Source: Haliclystus octoradiatus
Taxonomy: Eukaryota; Cnidaria; Staurozoa; Stauromedusae; Haliclystidae
NCBI GenBank assembly: GCA_916610825.1
Contig: OU744446.1
Location: 31,386,445 to 31,450,444, forward strand
Reading direction: 5' to 3'
Length of the DNA: 64,000 nucleotides
The notes under the pieces are model-generated. The model had not been told where the DNA came from and made no database searches. It saw only the letters and a program-made list of their open reading frames with translations. Each line of letters opens with the position of its first letter. Position 1 is the stretch's first letter. Positions 48,501-59,862 of this stretch are shown here, in pieces. A program made the position numbers and the translations under genes.

Positions 48501-51500
48501 TTCATGAATTGAATTTTTTGTGGTATTATGTTTTGCTAATTGTTCCAGCTCCTCGATATCTTTTTTACAATTGCTGATTTTATCCGCTAAAGATGTATTG
48601 TGTTTCATTTGATAAATGGCTTGTGTCTCACTTTCAGTAACGAGTTTGCTTAAATTTTCTTGCATAAATGCTTGATTCTGTTTAAGTTCAATCAAATCTT
48701 TAGATAATTTTATCAAATCATTAGAAAGATTTGATGTATGTTCAGATTCAGATGTCAATGAAAGCTGCTTCTCAATCTCTGCTGCATGTTGTGAGACATT
48801 AGATACTTTTCTGTCCATTATTTCAATTTCTGCAAATATTGTTTTAATAGAGCTTTCAGTTTTAGTAGTATTGTTTTCTTTAAGTGTTCTTAACATATCA
48901 TTATTCTTTTCTATCATTTCATTGTTTATATCTTCCATTGCTTGTTTTTTGTGTGTTCATTACTTCTTTCATGTCTGTGAAATTTTTCATAGCTTCTTGA
49001 CTCTGTTTGATAGCAATAATACTTTTTAGTTGCATGTCTTTAAGATGTGATATATCCTCTTGGTGTTTTTGAAGAAATGATATCAAACTGAGTCTTTGCT
49101 GGTTTTTCTAGATTGTTTAACTTAGCATTCAAATCATGTGTTTTCCCTGTGGAAATTTGATATCCTCCATTGCATTTTCTACTTGTTTCTGAATATCGAT
49201 TGGTGATTGTTTTTTGGATACAAGTTGCTTGATGTCTTTGCATTCCTGTTTTAGGTTGTTAAGATTGTCAACTAGTTGGTTGAAGCTATTAATGCCAGTT
49301 TTGTAATTGTTCTTGGTTTCTGTCATATCTTCCTTCAGTTCTTTGAGGTCGTCATCATGATTTTCAGTTGTCTTTTCTATGGATTTGATTTGGTCAGTGA
49401 GTGATTGGTGATGCTTCCTAACTTCTACAAGTTCATATTTCAATGAATTGATATCATCAGCAACACAAACGTCTTTCTTTTGCAATTTACCAAGTTTACC
49501 AAATATATCATTCAATTCTGTCTTATATTGTCCCATTTCTTTATTGAAACGTCCTTCTAGGTCTCCGCATAAAGCGTTTGATTCTTCATTGGAACTTTTT
49601 AATATCTGCCATTTTCGGTTGTTAAATCTTGACATGCGAAATACTCTCATGTGCAAACGCTCAATCTCACTTTTCATGTGAACAACATCTTTTGCATAGT
49701 TGTGTGCATTCTTTGCTCTTCTGTAGCGTTCTATTATTCCATGGTCGGCCACCAGCTTGCTTTTCAATTATATTGCATCTTATTTCAAGCTTGTCGCTGA
49801 CAGTTTTCAGTTCTCCAATCTTTCCAGTAAGTTCTCTGTTAGATTGATTAGCTTTTGTACTCTTCTGCAAAAGAAGATCAAGCTTCTGTCCAAGATTGTT
49901 CTGCTGTGCAAATATCATTTTCTTTCCATCTGCAACACTTTTTTCGATTGTCAATTGTTTGCTGGAAAGCATTTCTTGCTCATTCTTAATATGTTGGACT
50001 TGATCAAAGATTTCAATTTCTTCATCAACTTTTCCTTTCAATTCCTGTAAATCATTTTGAGTTTTCATGTTTGCTCTCTTGTTTTCTTGTTTTCTTCGGT
50101 TCTTTTGAGAAATTCTTTATTTTTTAGGGCTACTTTTTCTTGAAATTTTGCCAGATTATCAGAAAGCATATCAAGCCTATTAAGAGTTTGATTGAATTTG
50201 AGTTCATTTTGCAATTTGCCTTATTTGCTAGTAGCAACATATGCTTCAAGTCGCGCCATGAGATCTTTTTCATGTTTCTCAGCCACTCCGTTATTAACAG
50301 TGATGGCATGCTCAAATGTACGCAATTTATCTTGGAAATTGCCTCTTACATTATCAATGGTCTCTTTGTTGACAGATGTTTCTTTTTTCAATGCAAAAAC
50401 ATCATCATTGATTTGATTTAGAAGGTGTTTTCATGACTCAATCCATCATTAGATGTAGCCATTTTATATTCAATTGATTTACCATAAGGAGAACGATTGA
50501 CTGGCAGGGAATTGGCATCGCCTGTAACAAAATATTAATTGACCATTAGGCATTAGCTTTGTAATTTATACAAGAAAAAAGTTTGGTAGCTAACTTGTGA
50601 ATGAAAACATGTAACATATCAAGTTTTATGATAAATAATGATGACTGATATCTAAATAAACTGGAAAGCTTTGTGTAGTATGAATGAAATGATAGGTTTC
50701 CTTCCATGCAAGACATTAAAAATTTCTAATATAGATAATAATTTACCGCTGTCGTCATCCCCTGCAAAAAAATCATTGCGTTCATGAACTTTATGAATCT
50801 TACACACAGTCATAAACTGTTCATGAACATCTAATAAGCAATTCATAAAACCTTCTATAAACAGTTCATAAATAGTTTATGAATGGTTCATGAACTGTTT
50901 TCATGATGATCCACTTTTTCACATCTACAATGAGCTACTACATTTATGTATTAGGAGACCTGGGCTACAGATCTGCCATCTGCACTATAACGAATGTGTT
51001 CAATGCATCAAAGAACTTCAACTTTGAAACGGTTTCTCAAACATCAATGAATAGTATTGTTTTGATAATGCATAGGATTGGTCAGAGAGAGTTGTATCAG
51101 ACAAATAAGTAGGACTCTCCTGTGAAAACAGTTCATGAAAGAATCCATTAAAAAGCATTCAGCATTCAAGAGCCTCCTGAACTTTTCATGAACAGTTTTT
51201 GAAAAAGTCCATTAAAAAACGTTCAACGTTCATGAACCTCCTGAACTTTTCATGAACAATTATTGAAAAAATCCATTAAAAAACGTTCAACGTTCATGAA
51301 ACTCCTGAACTTTTCATGAACAGTTATTGAAAAAGTCCATTAAAAAACGTTCAACGTTCATGAAACTCCTGAACTTTTCATGAACAGTTATTGAAATCAC
51401 CACCGGCAAAGACTGGCTTTGTAAACTGTGCATGGACTGAATACATGCAAATTATTGGACAATTTACCAACAATTCAAGAAAGGGCCATAAATGTTAAAT

Positions 51501-52046
51501 GATCCATTTTAATGAAAAGGCCATAAAATTTGGGCTACATCACTCAACAACTATATTTGCTTAGCAAAAAAAAGGCACAATGAAAAATAAGGGCACACTC
51601 TGTGCTCCGTGGTGCTCATTACTTCCGTACTTTTGAAATACGTGTACATTCAACTATTGAATATTCCCTTTTTCAAATTTTAGGAGAAAAATTTTAAGTA
51701 TTCTTTGTCATGCAAAGTTTCTTGAGTTTTTTTCAAACATATTTTCTCGCTTTTTTTTTTAGGGTAATATATCCTTTGTAAAAATTTATTTGGGGTATCT
51801 TTTTAATCATCTAAAGCTATCAAATTTCTATTTGGACAACGCCATCGAAGCAGAATGGAAGTTACTCACCGGGTCTGTTATAATAGGGTGACAATACTGT
51901 TTAAATAATTCCCTTCAATTCCAAAGTAATAAATTGAATTGACTTGATTTTAAATTAAGTATCAAAGTAAATAAATTAGACATAGACTACTATTTACTTA
52001 CGATCGTGGATGTATTTATCCCAGTGTCTTCTTTTCTGCTCGCCAT
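45507..52046 (-). pseudogene. Large coiled-coil gene with frameshifts and in-frame stops
   Basis: Probable exons: 52046-51998 (ATG, MASRKEDTGINTSTI), a 15-nt microexon 50761-50747, a long exon 50521-47617, and 47343-45507. The long exon encodes heptad-rich coiled coil (e.g. LKQNQAFMQENLSKLV); the last exon is acidic, Asn/Asp/Lys-rich and low-complexity, with two LFGD-type acidic motifs. The family is not recognised. Lesions, all needing explanation: a frameshift near 50428, in-frame TAA at 50223-50221, frameshifts near 50070, 49740, 49140, 49080 and 48945 (the last beside an A6 run), and in-frame TGA at 46172-46170 with the same frame open for ~220 more codons. Between lesions the frames are long (441 and about 390 codons). 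Neighbouring genes show no such damage, which favours a decaying gene or divergent allele over general sequencing error. Function cannot be inferred. Confidence 0.6.
51121..51395. repeat. 64-bp tandem repeat built on TTCATGAAC
   Basis: GAACTTTTCATGAACAGTTA-type units start at 51179, 51243, 51307 and 51371 (period 64). Each contains several TTCATGAAC-like palindromes. Related sequence occurs at 50775-50910, 37150-37190 and 3560-3615. The array lies in the first intron of the coiled-coil gene. Confidence 0.85.
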
Positions 52047-52049
52047 CTT

Positions 52050-53670
52050 CTACTCTTTGCGTCTCGCGTCGGACAAAATCGTATTTTCTTGTCCGGTAAT
52101 AAACGCTTCCAAAAATCGGTCGTCTTCTATTAACCTCCGACTCGGTAAACGATATCTTGTGGAAGTCATATCCGATCGAGTCAAATTAAATTATTTTAGC
52201 AAAATCGTTAGTGAATATTCACGTCTTATCAGTATCTGAATCAGTCGTAAAATGAGTCAAAGTTACTAGCTTTTCCTTTTATAGTTTATCAATCATGACG
52301 TTTAAATTAATTGATTTTTACCAAATTTGGGACAAATTCAACTCTCAATCCGATTAATATGACGTCACGATTAATCGCGTCAAGGAAACCCACTAAAATG
52401 ATACTTTTCATAATGGCGGAATTTAATATTATATGGGGCCACCACTATATGAAGTGTTTTCAAAACTTGAAACTGACCTTTTAAATTTTAATAATTGATT
52501 TATTGATCGACCCTTCGCCATGTTATCGCCTCACTGAGGCTATGAAAATGGGCGATATTCTTAATCAATTGTAAAAGATTCAATTTAGATATTATCTCAA
52601 ATGCAATAGAAATCAACAAATCTAGAAACCACTTTAATTTGGATTAAATATTTTTTTAGAAAACAGGGAAAACTCAGGGAATTATTTTTTGGGATACTAA
52701 CATACTGACAACATTTAACTGGAATGTGATTTGGCATGTTTGACATAATTTGCAATTTATATATAAAATATTCAATCTAACACGTGAGCTGGGATCCTAT
52801 ATAGCTAGATCCCGGATCGAAAGACAAAAAGTAAATCCAGAAGAAATTTAATGTGTATCTGATTTATTTGCTAATTAGATCATGGGGTTATCATATACAA
52901 CTTGAACTTGTTGATTCAATAATATTTTGGAAACATTTCGAGCAGATCCAAATTATTTGAGTCCTATTCATCGATATTCTCGTATTTTAAGTAACCATTA
53001 ATTGTAATAATTTTACTTGTTATCTTCTATATAATAAAACAATTTACAGGACACTCCATGAACGTTTACTGTATGCTTTTAAAATGTCTTTTTGGTATAT
53101 TTGCTAGGATGTTTCAACCATATAACACTACGAATTTTGAAAGCCTAAAACGTACTGAAACATGATGAAAAGCTACTTAATTAATAGGCTACTGAATTGG
53201 GCATTTATTAGGAGGTGTGTGTGTGTGTGTATGTGTAGCCATTCAAGTTTTTATTCCACTGTGGGTCAAATTGAACATTATAAAAACGCATTCTGCTATT
53301 CAAAGTACTATATAGATAGATTATTAAATCCGTCTATGAATGCAATATTTTTCACTATTTGTATGTACAAGTTATAATGTTTTAAAAAATATATTTTTTA
53401 TTTGAAATCCTCCCTCTGTTCAAATATCTTCTTCAAATCATAATATGTTATTCATTGTGACTTTGCACTCATGGTTTTCGTTTAGTTAATCAACTTTGAT
53501 TGAAGTGTTCCTTTTCTTTTGAACTAAACAGTTCAACGAGTTCAATTGTCTTTCATTGAGTGTTAGATCTAATATCCCATGATTTCATGCATCAATGTAC
53601 AAGGCCTCGGTCAGATTTTACCATGGATTTTACACAAGTAGGAACGTTCGATTATTCGTAATGAATTTCT
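52050..53670. other. Intergenic region upstream of the coiled-coil gene
   Basis: It holds the putative promoter of the coiled-coil gene, with a TGACGTCA (CRE-like) octamer near 52360, and a decayed copy of the GGATCC/GATCCCGG repeat family near 52790. No exon series is visible. Confidence 0.45.
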
Positions 53671-53672
53671 TC

Positions 53673-56600
53673 TTATGCGAAACAATTGAAGTTCCATTTG
53701 GATTTTTTCGAAGATTTGCTAGTAATAATATTATTATCGCAGTCTTCCCAACAATCAAATGCATATGTAGAATCCTTATTTTGATTGTAAATTATATTCT
53801 GTTGGTAATTCTCCACTTGCAGTGTATGGAGACATGAATCAGAGCATACGGTTCCACGGAATGGAATTGCTGTACAACCAAGATAGGAATCACGTAACAT
53901 CAAGACGCTGTAACCTGAAGCATACAAATAAAGTTGATCAATTTCATATCCATTCATCATAAAAGCTACGAATTCGCTATACCTGGACGAATGGCTGTCT
54001 CAATTAGGATATGTCCTCACATTGCCCCGTTCCCTTGAAGTCGCTAATAGACAATTCTTCTCTATCCATTAAGAACCAGGTAATTTATTTCAAGAATGAA
54101 TATTTTTTCCTCTCTTGAAATTGCTCGTTAAGAGGGGCTCTTATAAAACGGGAATCGAGAATCGTACCCTTTTGATAGTGTGAAACGCCAGGAACTTGTC
54201 AAAAATAGTCCCGTAAAACGAGAATTCGACTTCATTAAAATTGTTGTCTCATCTCTCATCTATAAATTTTGGAAAATTATAAACCAGTGATTTCTACGAA
54301 GGCGGGATGGGTGAATTTAACATGCGTCACTGTCCTGTATATTTGGGGGTTAAGAACAATGGCTGCAGCAGTTGATATTTAAGATAATTATTTTGCCCTT
54401 TTGGTAATTATTGAGTTACCTTTCTCTTGATTATGCGGCCTATTGCAATTTCCACACACTGAACCATGACTTTGTGCCAACTTTGTCATGTAATTCCTTA
54501 GCTCCAATGGAACAAAACCATTCTTCGTTGTCATAATCAGTTTAGCAATATCTGGTGTGACATTCAACGCTGATAAGTTCAATAAACTCAATGCATCTTT
54601 CTTATTAGATGTATTATCAGCATTTGTTAATTCTAATTGTTGACTTTTAAACCCAGTCATCCCACAATCACCTATCGTTGGACCTATGTTGTGATTCCTC
54701 AAACGTTCAATTTCTCTCAGTGATGTCATTTTTACGATAAATAGTGGAAAGCAATCAAAATTATTATCTCTGATGATTAGTTTTTCAATATTTTTACATA
54801 GTGATAATCCCCATGGTAGATCTTTTAATTCGTTACAGCTAAGATCAAGTATCAAGAGATGGTTGAAATAACAGATTTGTGATGGAAGAGTCTTCAAACA
54901 ATGGGAAATTTGTAAACTAACAACATTGGGTAAGAGCCATAGACCTGCCTGAAAGGAGATATCAAATCAATCATCAGACATTCATGGTATTATGTTTCAA
55001 ATTATTCAAACCATACTGGATTATTATTATTGCAACTGGTGTGTACACAAGTGAGGGAACATGAATTGTAAATGTTTGACATGATTTGTAATTGGCATAA
55101 AGTACTAAGTCAAATTACTTTCGATAACACATGAGCAGGGTTCGACAAATATAAGTGTCCTGGGATCCTGGAGATCCCGGAAAGCTAAAGTAAATGCAGA
55201 AGAAAATGGATATTTATCTAATTTATAGGTCAATTAAATCATAGGGGCTATCAGAGGTTATTATTTTTATTGTTGAAAAATGAAACTCTGGTTTTGGTAG
55301 TTTTTCTCATAATCACATGCGCATCACTTACCTGTTCCAAGATAGCATTAATGTCATTAGTTTTCGCAAGCTGTAATTTTACGTCCACTTTCCAATTCAA
55401 TGGCCATTGACAGCAATTACAACATTTGTAGACATCTAAGTAAATAAAGAAAATGATATAAAAATGTGCAATATACTGTGTAGGATATTATATATATTGT
55501 GTATAGAATCACGTATGGATACGTATTCATTTTATCTAGTGTTCGATGTCGACGTTTAATATTTCACATCTATAAATTAAAAGAAAAACATGCTACATAA
55601 TTATATTCTAGTTCAGCAATCGCCCTGTGTAGAACAATAATCTCTAAACCATGCAGCAAATGATCAAGAAATGTATTCTAAAAAAGGTCATGGGAACAAT
55701 AATAATCAAAGCAGATATACTTACCAGGTTGATCATGTCTTGTTCTCTTAAATTCACTGACTGCTAACAGTAAAAGATGCACTTGAGCCAATGTAACAAT
55801 TTCCAATATAACCTAGATAAATAATTATGATAATCGATACATTATTTTATAAAAAAAGTGCTTTATAGAAAAGTACATGGTATACTCACTATCCAAAATT
55901 GCTAAGAAACTTCTAAGAAAATTGTAGGCCTAAGAAAGTACATTTTTGCGTTTGTCAAACTTTAATTAGTTTCCGACTTTTTTAAGTATTTTATCTTGGA
56001 TTCCTAGATGTTAGATCATTCCTAGTTTCTTTGCCTATTTCATACGTTAATTATAAGAAAGTATGAAGAAAGTTTGAATACTAAACTTACGAAATTCTTA
56101 GGAAAGTTTAAATTTCTGGCTCAGTTCTAAACTTTCTTATATAAAACGTGTATCGTTATCGGAATGCGTGATACTTTATCAATTATGCTACCGGTAGCAA
56201 TTCTGTATCGTATCCAATGAAAGCTACCACTCTATGTATTAGTGATGCCCGATATTACAGAAATTACTCGGGTATCTAGCTATCAATACATTAGAACCTA
56301 CAGTAAAACTTTATATTTTCAATCGCAAACAAGTCTATTCGGTAGACTAGATAGTAAGTTGCTATAGTTACTGTGCCTTACTTTGAGTTAGCTTCACCTG
56401 TGTATATTATGCGTTTCTTTTGAAATTGGCTGAGCTAAAATGTATGAGCTATTTGTATAGATTTGAACTACAGTAAAACTTGTATGTGCCGATATAGTTC
56501 AAATTTGCAAAACATTTGCAGAGAATAAATTGAATAAGACACGTTTGAAAATTAATATGCTTTGTACATTGGGTACATTATGGAAGTATTTTAACGGAAT

Positions 56601-56757
56601 CGCATAATTCAAATAACTTTACCTCATTTGTGCAATATTGTTCCGCCTTCAAATGTAACAAAAGTTCTTCTATTGCGTAAAATGATTTCTCATCATCGTT
56701 ACCGACATAAGCCTGTAATGAAATTCTTTCCAAATCTTTTAGCTTTTCGAAATCCAT
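53673..56757 (-). CDS. Leucine-rich-repeat protein, 365 aa (LRRC58-like C-terminus)
   Basis: There are five phase-consistent exons, 366 codons including the stop: 56757-56623, 55812-55725, 55435-55332, 54948-54420, 53914-53673. The ATG (MDFEKLKDLE) follows no upstream frame. The N-terminal ~75 residues are helical and acidic/leucine-rich; CCNCC then appears near residue 78. Residues ~110-185 hold about three leucine-rich repeats (LLILDLSCNELKDLP; IEKLIIRDNNFDCFP). The C-terminus has a Cys-paired module, VCGNCNRPH joined across the last intron to GYSVLM and then IPFRGTVCSDSC. LRR proteins of the LRRC58 type (about 370 aa) end with a comparable Cys-containing segment including LCSPxC, so I compare it with that group; orthology is not established. 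It is probably cytosolic, as there is no signal peptide or membrane helix. It is divergent with RPS29. Confidence 0.8.
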
Positions 56758-57431
56758 TATTCCAAATTCAATTCAGCGCACATGCCCTCTCTTAGCAGAT
56801 TATTTAAGCAACTGAGAGCACAGGATTCAAGATCTGTTTTATGCAGCTATAGATTTATTTTTAGAAACAAAACTGATGTCATATTCGGCCCAGACCTTTC
56901 ATGGCTCGCTTGTTCTGTGTGTCAACACATTAATCAACACGAAGACGCTCGCTATTCCCCTGTTGCAAATATCCTCGAACAATAATTTAATGCGATGCCT
57001 TATCTTGATGGTCAAGTTTCTTGTAAATCTGTTTACTGTGCTATTCAAATACAAATCACCGAAAACATCAGATTTAGATATTATTTAAAATTTGTTATAA
57101 GTTTCAAAATCCAAACTCAGAGAGCCAGAAGGCGATAGTAGTACTGGACTTATAGCGTTGTGTTTTAGAATATTTTGATGCTTGCGTTACGTCAACAGTC
57201 AATAAGTATGTCGAAACATGGTCGAAATCAAACGCAAAACCTCATAGTTTACAAAATTAAATCTGTATATCGACAGTTTTCGAAACTGCAAAAACTCACA
57301 TGTTTGTTTGGATCCGCCAAACCTCGCTATAAAGCTGCGGAATTGTCGTGACATAAGCGAGGTTTTAGCTCCCATCATACAATGCGGCCGTTCTCCATGC
57401 CGTTCTCTTTCGATGTAAGACACTCGCCAAA
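56758..57431. promoter_or_regulatory. Divergent promoter region between the LRR gene and RPS29
   Basis: Only 674 bp separate the two start codons, on opposite strands. The region must hold both core promoters unless unseen 5' UTR introns exist. A pyrimidine-rich stretch (CGTTCTCTTTCG) lies about 30 bp before the RPS29 ATG, as expected for a TOP-type ribosomal protein 5' end. Confidence 0.5.
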
Positions 57432-59826
57432 ATGGTGCATTCAAACGTTTGGTTTAGCCATCCCAGAACTTACGGTCCAGGATCAAGATCATGGTAAGAA
57501 TACTTATTATGATGACCCAAGGGTTTACCACTAAAAGTTTTATTCCCATTATCGTGTCGATAAACACCAAAAAGAACATTTGAAATATCAAAATACTACC
57601 CTATATTGTTTTTGAAATTTTTTACATATATGCCAATCCTTGTAAAATTTTGAGCTCAGCTATTGTAGCACTTTTAGGACTAGATTTCATTCATGATGTC
57701 ATGTTTAACGAAGAGTCAAAATATGTGATATGAATGTATGTAAAATTATCCGAAAATGTGTTGTTTACAAGCCTGTATTAAGCTGTGTAATTTAATTTCT
57801 AAATCGCTAATATATCTCTAGACTAGAACCTAGGCAGTGTAAGATACAGCCATCTGAGGTCAGGGATTGCATGTGGAATATATTCATTGAGCAGTAAATT
57901 GTCGTCAGTTTAACTGCTGTTGAGCCATAGGAAGAGAATAATGTTTATGTATAAACTAAGGTGACGCCTGTGCGTAAGAAACTGGATTGAATTTGTTGAG
58001 AAGATTCAAGATCATGGAAATTCCCATTACTGCATTGAAGTATCAAGATTGATTGGATTAATTCAGGACATTTGAAAATAAATTTGTTAGAGGATTTTGG
58101 TCATACAGTATGACTGATCACGCAAGTTCTTAGTTCAGAGTATCTGGTCGATTGTGGCTAGAGGTGCACCGATCAGTAAATTTGCCGATCATCTACACCT
58201 ATCAATATTTATTGATAAAGTTTTCAATAATCGGTTGGTTAATCGGCAAACTGATTATTTGCCGATTCGAATATAAAATAGATTCTATTTAATGGTATTA
58301 GATGACAAGCCTAGCATGCAATTTGCAGACAAGAATTTTCAGACTTGAAGCGGATTTCAGACTATTTTTACCTTTGTGAAACTCTATTTATCACTTTTTC
58401 CCATTAAAATTTATCAAGATATCATAGATTTCAGACTATTTTCAAATTTTGAATTATCATGTCTGAGTTTGGATGCGGTTATTTAAAGATTATAAAATTA
58501 AAGCACAGGCAAGTTACTCTGACAATAAATTTAAAAGTATTAAAGTTAACAAACTGTAACAAATATTTCTACTATATAAACGTCGATGTATGTCTGTTTG
58601 TATCTACTGTATTCGAGATTCACGCTTCACATGGTAAACGTATCAAGTCCATACTTTCCGTGGGGTATCTTATAATTTTTTGCTGCAACATAGGCCATGT
58701 TTTATGTTCATATCTTGATATTCCTTTAATTGACGACCTGAGGCGTATCTTTTCCGTATGATTCTCTTGCGGCTCCATAGAAAGAACGAATTACATTCTC
58801 ATGTTCGTCACGCAATCTCTTTCACACTGACTGACCTTCAGTTCTATTGTTTATTTATCGTTTAGGCTAACTTCTAGCAATTAATTTTTTTTTTCAAATT
58901 CCACCCAGCAGAGCAGATCCACTTCACTAGTATCCCATATATTTGTAATAGATGAAGTTATTGTGGTTATTAAGATTAACCGACACTTCCAATTATTTTC
59001 CGATTAATCGATGCTCCTCCAACTGTGGCTCAAATCTTACAATAAAGGAGCCTTTTGTCTAGAAATGGAAGAATGGTATGGGGGTCTTTGGTACTGTAAG
59101 GCGATGCTGTCTCAATTACTAATTACTATTTGGTCATTTTCAAATCACAATTTTCATTTGATAGAAAACTATTCCAAATTGAAATAAATAAAAACTAGTT
59201 GTATGAATAAATGAAACATCATTGCAATTGCTCACACAGTCTTAGAATTAGATTCTAAATGTTGAGCAAATCTTCAACTCCTTTTGTGTATTACTAAGTT
59301 TATTGCAAGTTTCCAGCAAAGACTTGATTGACATATTTAGTCTTTTCCAAAATACTTGCTAAATCAATTTCAGGGTTTTTGAAATGGTTGTTTCTCATAT
59401 TGACAGCTGTTATAGGTCCCTGTCTACATTCCACTTGCAAGTCTTCTATTGGACAAGCGTTTGTCTACCATGTATGTGTGGTTCAGATCCTGCCTCTTGT
59501 TTAAGTTAATTATCAGCAGAATCGCTGTTTTGCAGTCGTGGTCATATATATATATCATATATATATAATAAAGTAATTGTGTGGGCAAAACATCAATTTG
59601 AGTGCTCAATGCTAAAAGCAGAGCAATATAAATAGTAGATCAAAGATCACGAGTTTATTCCGTTACTCTGAGTTTCGCGTAAAGACGCTCTTCAGACGGT
59701 TTTATTAAATGAAAAATCATTACGGTGTGCTCAAGTATATACATAAATTAATGAAGCTCAGAGTATATACATGAATAAACGAAACTCAGAGTAACGGAAT
59801 AAACTCGTGATCTTTGATCTACTATT

Positions 59827-59862
<36 letters not shown>

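Noticed and set aside
57509-57515. C-box-like ATGATGA in RPS29 intron 1 as a C/D snoRNA start
   Set aside because: The nearest CTGA is about 330 bp away and there is no closing terminal stem.
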